Assembly: GCA_029777755.1 (NCBI GenBank)
Contig: JAKORQ010000045.1
Span: forward strand, 1 to 17,137
Direction: 5' to 3'
Source: Planctomycetota bacterium
GTDB taxonomy: Bacteria > Planctomycetota > Phycisphaerae > Tepidisphaerales > Tepidisphaeraceae
DNA: 17,137 bases
Position 1 is the stretch's first letter. Every line of letters begins with the position of its first letter. The position numbers and the translations under genes are program-made. Below, piece by piece: positions 1-5,826 of the stretch. A model generated the notes under the pieces. That model was given only the letters and a program-made list of their open reading frames with translations, did not search any database and had not been told where the DNA came from.

Positions 1-29
1 ACCATGTGAATATGCGGCTCGATCAGCAT
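1..29 (-). CDS. Metal-dependent hydrolase, TatD-like (N-terminal fragment, runs off window)
   Basis: Only the first ten residues lie in the window: ATG at 29 down to 1 reads MLIEPHIHMV. A GAGGGAG Shine-Dalgarno sits directly upstream and overlaps the end of the preceding gene (stop at 40-38), which supports a real, translationally linked start. The His-x-His pair four residues after a Glu-Pro at the extreme N-terminus is typical of the first metal-binding strand of TatD/amidohydrolase-type hydrolases. From memory, the TatD-like protein of ebo-type gene clusters begins much like this, but nine or ten residues cannot settle the family. The product would be a cytosolic metal-dependent hydrolase of unknown substrate. 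Confidence 0.5.
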
Positions 30-37
30 TTGCTCCC

Positions 38-283
38 TCACTTGATGTCGGTGGTCTGGTCACTGAAAACTTCCAGTACGCGCCTGGCCCGCTCCGGCGA
101 AGATTCCGAGAGAATGGCTATCGCCTGGCGCAACTGCGTTACGCGCGGGTCATCCGCGATCGCTTCCCAGCCACCGTCACTTCGGCCGATGCGATCGAGA
201 TCGGCCGCCAGTGAGAGGCAGCGTTCCCGCATCTCCAGGAACTGCTCCTCGAAAACCGTAATTGAAGACCTCATGCCCTTCAT
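38..283 (-). CDS. Small hypothetical protein, 81 aa
   Basis: I do not recognise this protein. The start at 283 is chosen because an AAGGG motif lies about six bases upstream of the ATG; the longer reading from 358 would run into the divergent acylphosphatase gene. It is charged and looks mainly helical (FEEQFLEMRERCLSLAADLD, then TQLRQAIAILSESSPERARR), with no signal peptide or membrane segment, so it is probably cytosolic. Its stop is followed eight bases later by the start of the hydrolase fragment, whose ribosome site overlaps the end of this gene, so the two are very likely one operon. Its role may be tied to that hydrolase; this is inference from spacing alone. Confidence 0.6.
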   Translation of the reverse strand: MKGMRSSITVFEEQFLEMRERCLSLAADLDRIGRSDGGWEAIADDPRVTQLRQAIAILSESSPERARRVLEVFSDQTTDIK

Positions 284-347
284 TCTACCCTTTTCCGGCA
301 GGGTATGTATCTTCGCGCCAACCCCTTCGGTGAATAGATTGAAGCGG

Positions 348-626
348 ATGAGTTCCATGCGCAGGAAAACGTGCTATTTCAGTGGCCGGGTGCAGGGTGT
401 GGGGTTCCGTTACACCACGATGAACATCGCGCAAAGTTACGACGTCACCGGTTACGTCCGCAACCTGCCAGATGGCAGGGTGGAACTGGTGATCGAGGGC
501 CCAGAGAATGAGTGCACGGGACTGCTCAACTCAATCAACGAGCATATGGGCGACTACATCTCAGAGGTGAAGACAATCGACTCTCCCGCAACTGGAGAGT
601 TCCAGCGATTCAGCATCAGGCACTGA
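348..626 (+). CDS. acyP: Acylphosphatase
   Basis: Acylphosphatases hydrolyse carboxyl-phosphate bonds such as acetyl phosphate and 1,3-bisphosphoglycerate in the cytosol. The 92-aa product has the usual family length and both signature motifs: GRVQGVGFR at residues 13-21, with the phosphate-binding Arg21, and GYVRNLPDGRVE at 35-46, with the catalytic Asn39. The ATG at 348 is preferred; the ATG at 357 is a second option that also leaves the fold complete. The frame stays open far upstream to position 6, but that stretch is antisense to the small gene at 38-283 and shows no family similarity. The 3' end overlaps the convergent lipoprotein gene by 11 bp. Confidence 0.92.
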   Translation: MSSMRRKTCYFSGRVQGVGFRYTTMNIAQSYDVTGYVRNLPDGRVELVIEGPENECTGLLNSINEHMGDYISEVKTIDSPATGEFQRFSIRH

Positions 627-741
627 CCTGCTGGGCCTCAAGGCCAGCAGGAGTATCCAACTGCACTTCCTTAATCTCCTTCTGGCATCCGCTGACCAGG
701 GAAATCACCACCACCGCAGCCAATACACAGATCATTCTCAT
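616..741 (-). CDS. Small predicted lipoprotein, 41 aa
   Basis: The protein starts at 741 (MRMICVLAAV) and consists of a hydrophobic signal segment ending in a lipobox-like LVSGC (Cys18), followed by a short polar tail, QKEIKEVQLDTPAGLEAQQV. It should be exported, processed by signal peptidase II and lipid-anchored. I do not recognise a family, although tiny lipoproteins with a 'DTPxG' tail of this kind are familiar in planctomycetes. No convincing ribosome site precedes the ATG; an upstream in-frame ATG at 828 would bury the signal peptide. Its 3' end overlaps the end of the acylphosphatase gene on the opposite strand (616-626). Confidence 0.55.
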   Translation of the reverse strand: MRMICVLAAVVVISLVSGCQKEIKEVQLDTPAGLEAQQVSA

Positions 742-833
742 GGTGACAACCGTATACCGTATCTCCAGCAGATCCGCGAGCGGACAAATGACTGATGGCC
801 CTGGTACCGCTTGCTCCGACTGGAACATTTCAG

Positions 834-862
834 TTTACCCGCGGTAGCGGCCGACATAGATT
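834..862 (+). promoter_or_regulatory. Putative sigma-70 type promoter for a leaderless mRNA
   Basis: TTTACC (834-839) and TAGATT (857-862) each match the -35 and -10 consensus at four of six positions and are separated by exactly 17 bp. The GTG start of the next gene is at 869, only six bases after the -10 box, so transcription would begin at or within a base or two of the start codon. Confidence 0.4.
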
Positions 863-868
863 TACGGC

Positions 869-1204
869 GTGAGTGACTTCTGGCGCAATCTCATTTCTCG
901 TGGCGTTCTCCTGGCCGTGGCGGCCGGGCTGCTTATCGCCAGCTATCACACATTCGTGCATGCAATCGAGTTGCATCGCGATGCGGCCGAGCGGCGCGCA
1001 CAAATGACCTATTCACGATATTACCGGCGGCCGCCCAGTGGTGCTTTCCTGGTCGGCAGTATCGGCGTCTTTCTCGCTGGCGGGGGGCTGCTGTGCGCGT
1101 TGGGCGGACTGGCGCCGCACTGGATGATCGAGAAGATACTGCACCCCAAGCCGCCCAAGCTGTTCGACAATCCCGAACCGGGGACCGGGCCACATCGTTT
1201 TTGA
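869..1204 (+). CDS. Hypothetical two-TM membrane protein, 111 aa
   Basis: I do not recognise this protein. It starts with GTG at 869 (MSDFWRNLIS). It has a first hydrophobic segment at about residues 12-33, a basic, aromatic loop (AERRAQMTYSRYYRRPPSG) and a second segment at about 59-83, with a Pro/Lys-rich C-terminal tail, consistent with a two-pass inner-membrane protein. No Shine-Dalgarno precedes the GTG, but a -35/-10 pair ends six bases before it, so the mRNA may be leaderless. The gene is bounded downstream by strong hairpins at 1241-1305. GTG initiation and the absence of recognised homology make the exact start moderately uncertain. Confidence 0.6.
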   Translation: MSDFWRNLISRGVLLAVAAGLLIASYHTFVHAIELHRDAAERRAQMTYSRYYRRPPSGAFLVGSIGVFLAGGGLLCALGGLAPHWMIEKILHPKPPKLFDNPEPGTGPHRF

Positions 1205-1240
1205 CGTTGCCATGTCTGAAGAAAGGGTAGTAAAGAGGGA

Positions 1241-1268
1241 AAGGGCGGCCCGTTGGGGGACCGCCCTT
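1241..1268 (-). terminator. Intrinsic terminator of the toroid-protein gene
   Basis: AAGGGCGG (1241-1248) pairs with CCGCCCTT (1261-1268), and an inner CCC/GGG extends the stem to about 11 bp with one bulged base. Read on the minus strand, the stem is followed by TTTCCCTCTTTA, a moderate U-rich tail, so it fits best as the terminator of the gene ending at 1333. It may also stop transcription of the plus-strand gene ending at 1204. Confidence 0.65.
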
Positions 1269-1272
1269 ATAT

Positions 1273-1305
1273 GGAGGCAACAGGAGGAGGTAGCCTGTTG
1301 ACTCC
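1273..1305. repeat. Hairpin with SD-like loop, upstream of the terminator
   Basis: CAACAGG (1278-1284) pairs with CCTGTTG (1294-1300), and GGAG/CTCC (1273-1276 with 1302-1305) adds four pairs beyond a single mismatch, giving about 11 bp around a nine-base loop, AGGAGGTAG. It lies in the 3' untranslated region of the minus-strand gene ending at 1333, just before the terminator, and probably stabilises the 3' end or assists termination. Confidence 0.5.
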
Positions 1306-1332
1306 GGGTGGACTTAGCTTGAAATCCGTCTT

Positions 1333-2553
1333 CTATTGTGAGTCGAGCGACTCGATCGCCTCTTCCAGCGCCAGCAGGGCATAGCTGGTGACGAGGATCG
1401 GGTTATCCTCCATCCACCGGCGTTCACCCACCCAGCTCCCATCTTCCCTTTGGAGATTACCAAGTTTGTCAATCAGTTCCAAACGCCAGTCATGGCTGAC
1501 GCCGTTGGCATCTTGTATCACCGGCTCACCATACGCATTCAGGGCCTTGCTGAGTGTGTGGTAGTAGTAATACATGCCATACTGGGCGTTGTCAGGGTGA
1601 CCCAGCTTCATGCCGGGGTTCTCGTCGAGCGTCCAGTTATTGCGGATCCAGTTCCAGGCCGCCTTCACGCGCGGGTCATCCTTTGAAAGCCCGGCATAGA
1701 TCATCGACTTCAGGCCTGCGTACGTCATGGAGCCGTAGGAGCGCAGCATCCGCTTGCCGTCGGCGCCGATATATTCGCCGGCCGGCGACTCTCCTGTGCC
1801 GTCGGCCGAGGGGCCGTAGATGAACCCGCCATCGTCACCTGCCCACGGCTGATCGTTGGTCTCGGAAGAGTTCTGCAGACGCGTGATGAACTTTAGCGCG
1901 TTCTGGTACGCCGGATCATCCTGCGATAGTCCGGCCTCATGCATGGCCTCAATGGCCATGTGGGTGTTGCTCAGGTCGGGCCGGCCTGGCCCGCGAGACT
2001 GCCCGCCATAGCCAAACCCGCCGAACCACGGGTGATTCTCGTCGATCTTCTCCCCGTTGGGGCCTTCGATCGCATCATTCCACTGCAGCGACTTGAGGTA
2101 GGCGGTTGCCTTCCTGATCGCCGGCACAAACTCTGGATCGTTGGCCGACGCCAGGGCGGAGATGGCGATCGCGGTGTTGTAGTTGGCCAGTGAGTTTCGG
2201 TAGATGCCGCCCGAATCAAGCTGGAAGGCCAGCAGCTTCTGGTATCCCTTCTGAACGGCCGGATGCTCGTACCCGATACCCGGGGCCTGCACCAGTGCCT
2301 TTAGTACCAGTGCGTTCATCCCAACCGGAGCCCGCTCAGGAACAAACGCCCCATCTTCCTGTTGCAGCGCCAGGAGATACTTGGCTCCGCTGGCGATCAG
2401 TTCCTCGGCCTTCTTCCGTGCCGCGGACTTTGCATCGACCTGCTGAGCCTCGACCGGGGCCTGTGCCAGCAAATCATGCCAAGATAGCGCCACGGCCGCG
2501 ATGGCCGCAGCGAACACCAGCGATCCGACTTTGTGTGTACTAAGAGGCAGCAT
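1333..2553 (-). CDS. Secreted prenyltransferase/squalene-oxidase repeat (alpha/alpha toroid) protein
   Basis: The 406-aa product starts at MLPLSTHKVG with a signal peptide (hydrophobic core about residues 10-24, likely cleavage near LLAQA, 28-32), so it is exported. The rest consists of toroid repeats with QW-like turns: LQQEDGAF (63-70), QLDSGGIY (111-118), a GGFGYGG segment near 178-184, the PDLSNT motif (192-197), GGFIYG, and LQREDGSW near the C-terminus. This is the fold of squalene-hopene cyclases and prenyltransferase beta subunits. At 406 aa it is much shorter than a cyclase (over 600 aa), and I do not see the DxDD catalytic motif, so cyclase activity should not be assumed. Secreted members are abundant in planctomycetes and their function is unknown. 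It lies 77 bp downstream of the kinase gene, on the same strand. Confidence 0.85.
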   Translation of the reverse strand: MLPLSTHKVGSLVFAAAIAAVALSWHDLLAQAPVEAQQVDAKSAARKKAEELIASGAKYLLALQQEDGAFVPERAPVGMNALVLKALVQAPGIGYEHPAVQKGYQKLLAFQLDSGGIYRNSLANYNTAIAISALASANDPEFVPAIRKATAYLKSLQWNDAIEGPNGEKIDENHPWFGGFGYGGQSRGPGRPDLSNTHMAIEAMHEAGLSQDDPAYQNALKFITRLQNSSETNDQPWAGDDGGFIYGPSADGTGESPAGEYIGADGKRMLRSYGSMTYAGLKSMIYAGLSKDDPRVKAAWNWIRNNWTLDENPGMKLGHPDNAQYGMYYYYHTLSKALNAYGEPVIQDANGVSHDWRLELIDKLGNLQREDGSWVGERRWMEDNPILVTSYALLALEEAIESLDSQ

Positions 2554-2630
2554 CCAAAGTAGTAATGCGCCAGATAGTAATCGGTTGCACCGAAAAAGCG
2601 ATGGGGTTGCTGGTGATCGCTAATTTTGTG

Positions 2631-3965
2631 CTAAGCGAGTCCGGGCATTGTAAGGATGACGTAGATCAGCACCGCATTCACGATCAGCGATACAGCCAGC
2701 ACGATGAGTGCGGCGATTACCTTGGAATTGCGCAGGTCCGGTGTGGCAGTCTCCTGCCGTCGACTTGCCCGTGGGCGGACGACTTCAGGCTCTGATTCTT
2801 CGATAACGATCTGGGGCACGTCCACCGTCTGCCCGGTTTCCTCGACCTTCTCGAGGGCGTCGAGGTCTACATTGCGGCGGGCATGGATCGGCGGGTTGCC
2901 AGCGCGGATCGCCTTGAGGTCCTCCAGCATGTCGGTGGTGGACTGGTAGCGATCCTCGCGCTTCTTCGCCATCGCCACGTCGATCACCTCGCCGATACCG
3001 GCCGACAGGGCCGTATTGATATGGTCGGCCGGGATCAGCGGCTGCTTGAGGTGCTTGTGCATCACGGCGGCAGGCGTTTCACCTTCAAACGGAGGACGCC
3101 CGGTGACCAGGTGATACAGGGTGGCGCCAAGTGAATAGATGTCGGCCCGGAAGTCGATGTCCAGCTCGCCGCGGATCTGCTCGGGGCTGATGTAGTAGGG
3201 GGTGCCGTAGGCCTTGCCGGCCTCCATCTCGGCCGCCAGCTTGTCGTCGGCCGCTCGCGCCAGACCCAGGTCAGTCAGCTTCGCCACACCCTGGGGCGTG
3301 AGGATGATGTTCTTGGGCTTTACGTCGCGGTGAATCAACTGCCGCTGGTGCGCGTGAGCCAGGGCCTCGGCGATCTGGATGGCGATATCTAGCGCTTCGG
3401 CCTCGGAGAAGGAATGACCCTCCTGCATGAGGTCATACAGGGTCTTTCCCTCGATATACTCCATGACGAAGTAGTGATATCCCTCGGGGGAGACACCCAC
3501 GTCGATCGCCTGCACGATGTTGTTGTGCGAGAGCCGGGCGGCCGCCTTTCCTTCCTTGTAGAAGCGATCGACGAACTCAGGGTTCTCCGACATCTTTCGC
3601 GGGAGAACCTTTATGGCCACGATTCGGTCCAGCGATATCTGGCGGGCCTTGTAGACGGTGGCCATGGCGCCTTTTCCCAGCTTGCCCAAAAGCTGGAAGC
3701 CAGGGATCTGCGACGTCTTGCGTTCCTCCAGCGCCTGGCGGATGCGCCTGGCCTGGTTGGGAGTGATGAAGGCGTTCTCGATGAGCAGGTCGGTCAGGCT
3801 GCGTTGATTGGGGTCGGAAGACTGCTTCTGCTGTTCGCGACAGAACTCGATCTCGGTGCGCGTGGCAAGACCCATGTCAAGGATGGCCTTGCCGATCTCC
3901 GTATCGACAGCCGATCCGGCGCCACCAATGGTGGATGACGCATTGACTTCAGGTCCGGTTCCCAT
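2631..3965 (-). CDS. Membrane-anchored Ser/Thr protein kinase (Hanks type)
   Basis: This 444-aa kinase has a Gly-rich loop GKLGKGAMATV (94-104), invariant Lys in VAIKV (Lys119), Glu in FYKEGK (Glu138), catalytic loop HRDVKPKN (212-219, Asp214), metal-binding DLG (232-234, replacing DFG) and SPEQ (260-263) in place of APE, followed by DFRADIYSLG. All catalytic residues are present, so it should be active. Residues about 24-84 resemble the MshEN/GspE N-terminal helical repeat, a module that binds c-di-GMP in some proteins. A single TM segment lies at about 415-437, leaving the kinase domain cytosolic and almost nothing outside, so it has no extracellular sensor. The ATG at 3965 follows GGAGA with about nine bases of spacing. 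The substrate is unknown. Confidence 0.93.
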   Translation of the reverse strand: MGTGPEVNASSTIGGAGSAVDTEIGKAILDMGLATRTEIEFCREQQKQSSDPNQRSLTDLLIENAFITPNQARRIRQALEERKTSQIPGFQLLGKLGKGAMATVYKARQISLDRIVAIKVLPRKMSENPEFVDRFYKEGKAAARLSHNNIVQAIDVGVSPEGYHYFVMEYIEGKTLYDLMQEGHSFSEAEALDIAIQIAEALAHAHQRQLIHRDVKPKNIILTPQGVAKLTDLGLARAADDKLAAEMEAGKAYGTPYYISPEQIRGELDIDFRADIYSLGATLYHLVTGRPPFEGETPAAVMHKHLKQPLIPADHINTALSAGIGEVIDVAMAKKREDRYQSTTDMLEDLKAIRAGNPPIHARRNVDLDALEKVEETGQTVDVPQIVIEESEPEVVRPRASRRQETATPDLRNSKVIAALIVLAVSLIVNAVLIYVILTMPGLA

Positions 3966-4154
3966 CTGAGCTAATCTCCGAGCGAGCGAAATTGGCTAAT
4001 AGCCGCCTGAGCTGTAAACAAGAGACAGTGTCATTGTAAGCTAGAGTTCGTAACTGGCGATGTCAAGCCGAGTTAGTCGTCTTTGCCTTAAGTATTGAAA
4101 CATATCATGCCGCGCGGGAGGGCGCAAGAAATGGTAGCTGGATCCCCGGCAGGG
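3966..4154. other. Intergenic region upstream of the kinase gene
   Basis: No gene is supported here. On the minus strand there is a perfect TTGACA at 4066-4061, and below it TAGCTT (4043-4038, 17-bp spacing, a poor -10) and TACAAT (4038-4033, a good -10 but 22 bp away). The kinase promoter is probably in this area, although neither pair is clean. The kinase ribosome site (GGAGA) is at about 3979-3975. Confidence 0.4.
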
Positions 4155-4183
4155 TGGACGCGGAAGGGGAGATATGTCATAAT
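4155..4183 (+). promoter_or_regulatory. Predicted extended -10 promoter upstream of the greA leader
   Basis: TGGACG (4155-4160, four of six matches to TTGACA) and CATAAT (4178-4183, five of six) are separated by 17 bp. The -10 box is preceded by TGT (4175-4177), giving the extended TGn element. Transcription would start near 4190, in front of the hairpin-rich leader. Confidence 0.5.
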
Positions 4184-4189
4184 GCCTCT

Positions 4190-4285
4190 CGTGGGGCAGT
4201 ACGCGCTATTGCCCCTGCCCGGTAACCGGCTAATATCAGTGTGAAGATTGAGCCACCGCGCTTCCGGCGCGGTGGTTCGTTTTTT
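4190..4285 (+). ncRNA. Putative structured leader RNA / small RNA upstream of greA
   Basis: Between the predicted start near 4190 and the T-run ending at 4285 lies a segment of about 96 nt with no open frame of note and three stacked hairpins. The first is GGGGCAGTA/TATTGCCCC (4193-4201 with 4207-4215), nine pairs with one G-U and loop CGCGC. The second is a small CCGG-TAA-CCGG hairpin near 4219-4229. The third is the terminator. The greA ATG is only 39 bases beyond the T-run. It could be an attenuator controlling greA, a separate sRNA, or both. E. coli greA also has a leader that yields short terminated RNAs (GraL), which makes the arrangement plausible; I see no sequence resemblance to GraL or to 4.5S or 6S RNA. 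Confidence 0.45.
4253..4285 (+). terminator. Strong intrinsic terminator inside the greA leader
   Basis: CCACCGCGC (4253-4261) pairs perfectly with GCGCGGTGG (4267-4275) around the loop TTCCG and is followed by TTCG and six T residues (4280-4285). This is a textbook Rho-independent terminator on the plus strand. No plus-strand gene ends nearby, so it must terminate an RNA that begins within the intergenic region. Confidence 0.85.
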
Positions 4286-4324
4286 CTCGACAGCAGCGGT
4301 GGATCTTAGTGAGGATTGATCGAC

Positions 4325-4795
4325 ATGCAGTTCATCAGCGCAGAGGAAAAAGCGTCGTTGGAGCGAAAGCTGGAAGAGCTCTACAAGCTCAAGATTGAGG
4401 TGCAGGAGCGCATTCAGAAAGCTGCAGCCCTTGGCGATCTCTCGGAGAATGCCGAGTATCAGTTCGCCAAGGAAGAGAACCGCAATGTTGAGCGAGAGAT
4501 CGCCGAACTGAACAAGAAGCTCAAGAACGCAGCCGTCGTATCCAATGACGATGTGCCGGAGGATGTGGTGTTCCTCGGGCATACCGTCCGTCTGCTTGAC
4601 CTGGACGATGAATCTGAGCAGCTCGTGCGCCTGGTGGGGGAGGCGGTTCCTCCCTCGGCTGACTCTGACGTCCTGCCGGTGTCGGCCAGCAGCCCCATGG
4701 GCGAGGCGCTGATGAAGGCACGCGTGGGCGAGACGATCAAGGTAAAGGCCCCGCGGGGGACGATGGAGTTCAAGATCCTCGAGATCGTCCAGTAA
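4325..4795 (+). CDS. greA: Transcription elongation factor GreA
   Basis: GreA enters the secondary channel of RNA polymerase and stimulates cleavage of backtracked transcripts. The 156-aa product matches the family length. Its N-terminal coiled coil carries the tip motif GDLSENAEY (37-45), including the acidic Asp38 and Glu41 that act at the polymerase active site. The C-terminal globular domain ends with SSPMGEALMKARVGE and a typical EFKILEI. ATG 4325 is chosen because GAGGA (4311-4315) lies nine bases upstream; the in-frame TTG at 4316 would abut that ribosome site. A terminated leader RNA precedes the gene, suggesting expression by read-through. No clear terminator follows before the tRNA gene. 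Confidence 0.95.
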   Translation: MQFISAEEKASLERKLEELYKLKIEVQERIQKAAALGDLSENAEYQFAKEENRNVEREIAELNKKLKNAAVVSNDDVPEDVVFLGHTVRLLDLDDESEQLVRLVGEAVPPSADSDVLPVSASSPMGEALMKARVGETIKVKAPRGTMEFKILEIVQ

Positions 4796-4836
4796 CCTCT
4801 TAATGTAGTTCGGCATTACCCTTGTCCCGCGGACAG

Positions 4837-4867
4837 TTGACAAAAGCCCGTCTGCTTAGGACAAAAT
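4837..4867 (+). promoter_or_regulatory. Probable tRNA-Thr promoter
   Basis: A perfect TTGACA (4837-4842) lies 37 bases before the mature tRNA. The -10 is unclear: GACAAA at 17-bp spacing or CAAAAT (4862-4867) at 19 bp. Either would start transcription a few bases before the acceptor stem at 4879. Confidence 0.4.
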
Positions 4868-4878
4868 GCCGGCAGTTC

Positions 4879-4951
4879 GCCACCTTAGCTCAATTGGCAG
4901 AGCACCGGTTTTGTAAACCGGTGGTTATCGGTTCGACTCCGATAGGTGGCT
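4879..4951 (+). tRNA. trnT: tRNA-Thr (anticodon UGU)
   Basis: The 73-nt cloverleaf is complete. The acceptor stem is GCCACCT/AGGTGGC (4879-4885 with 4944-4950) and the D arm is GCTCAATTGGCAGAGC. The anticodon stem CCGGT/ACCGG encloses the loop TTTGTAA, giving anticodon TGT, which reads ACA (Thr). The T arm contains GGTTCGACTCC, and the discriminator base is T4951. No CCA is encoded (TTCTC follows), so the 3' end must be added by tRNA nucleotidyltransferase. Confidence 0.97.
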
Positions 4952-5037
4952 TTCTCTTTTGCGCGGTTTTCGGCGCATCGATCATGCCACTTCGCCATGG
5001 CGCTGCCGATGGCGTCGATACCACCTGCCTGAGAGCA

Positions 5038-5826
5038 TTACGCAACTCGCGTTAGCCGGAAGGTGCTGCCGTGTGGCAGATGCTCGGCCGACAAGCCTTT
5101 CATCTGCGTGTTGATGTAGTTGGTCAGCGTCACCATCCCCGGCTCTTCACTGGTCCCGTGATTTACGCGGATGACCGGGTGGCCGATCTCCTTGGCCCGC
5201 TGAATCTCGGACCAGTAGCAGCTTCCATCGTCGCAGACCACTGAGCAGTCACAGCCCATCTCGATGAAGGTTCGGATGTTGCAGCAGCAGCCGGTCCCGA
5301 TACCGACCCTTGAGATCTTCTGGCTTGGATCGCCGGTGAACTGCACCTGATCTTCGCCAATGCTTGCGCAGGCGCGAGCCACCTGCTCGGCGAACTGGCC
5401 TGCCTCGATCGGTGTTATGTCGTAGCGATGCTGGTAGTTCGCGGCCCCCAACCGCACCGGCGCGCCCGGTATCCCCAGGAACTTGGCCCACGCGAAGGGG
5501 ATGCCGATCTCGGGGAAGCGATCCCAGCAGTCGTGATTGCGGATGATGCTGATGCCATGCTTCTGGATAAGCGCGCGCTTTTCCACGACAGCGGGATCAT
5601 CGGAAAGGATATCACGATGATTCCAGAAGGTAGGCTCATGGCAGATCACCAGGCGAATGCCCCGGCGCGCCGCTTCCTCAATTGCCCCGCGCGTGGGCAT
5701 CCATGTCACAAGGCAGCGCGAAACGTCCAGGTCTCCATCACCATCGATGATGCGATCTACAGTGTCCTTGCGATCGATCCAGGGTGAGATTGAAAGGAAA
5801 TGCTCGAGAATATCGCTGACCTTCAT
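5038..5826 (-). CDS. Nif3-like dinuclear metal-centre protein
   Basis: The 262-aa product matches the compact Nif3/YqfO-type family (annotated 'GTP cyclohydrolase 1 type 2/Nif3'), without the PII-like insert of longer members. Likely metal ligands are His63 in VICHEPTF, His98/Asp99 and Asp102 in IRNHDCWD, and His223 and Glu227 in VNHGTSEEPG. The usual His-His pair is replaced here by Cys62-His63. A Cys-rich stretch (GTGCCCN, 177-183) and further Cys residues at 192, 194, 198 and 203 are unusual. The ATG (5826) overlaps the ATPase stop by four bases (ATGA) and has a strong AGGAGG seven bases upstream, so translation is coupled to the importer genes. The biochemical role of the family is unsettled; a link to metal or cofactor handling is suggested by the operon. 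Confidence 0.85.
   Translation of the reverse strand: MKVSDILEHFLSISPWIDRKDTVDRIIDGDGDLDVSRCLVTWMPTRGAIEEAARRGIRLVICHEPTFWNHRDILSDDPAVVEKRALIQKHGISIIRNHDCWDRFPEIGIPFAWAKFLGIPGAPVRLGAANYQHRYDITPIEAGQFAEQVARACASIGEDQVQFTGDPSQKISRVGIGTGCCCNIRTFIEMGCDCSVVCDDGSCYWSEIQRAKEIGHPVIRVNHGTSEEPGMVTLTNYINTQMKGLSAEHLPHGSTFRLTRVA

Noticed and set aside
6..347. Upstream extension of the acylphosphatase frame
   Set aside because: It is antisense to the 81-aa gene and resembles no part of the family; the family length is fully met from 348.
4190..4285. 4.5S (SRP) or 6S RNA as the identity of the greA leader RNA
   Set aside because: The size is similar to 4.5S RNA, but the conserved SRP loop sequence is missing and there is no long open bubble as in 6S RNA.
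4088..4843. Long minus-strand open frame of 251 codons across greA
   Set aside because: It is the reverse-strand shadow of greA, whose identity is certain, and it also covers the greA terminator; there is no ribosome site or recognisable domain.
4959..4976. Terminator after tRNA-Thr (TGCGC/GCGCA stem)
   Set aside because: The stem has only five pairs and is not followed by a T-run on either strand; too weak to call.
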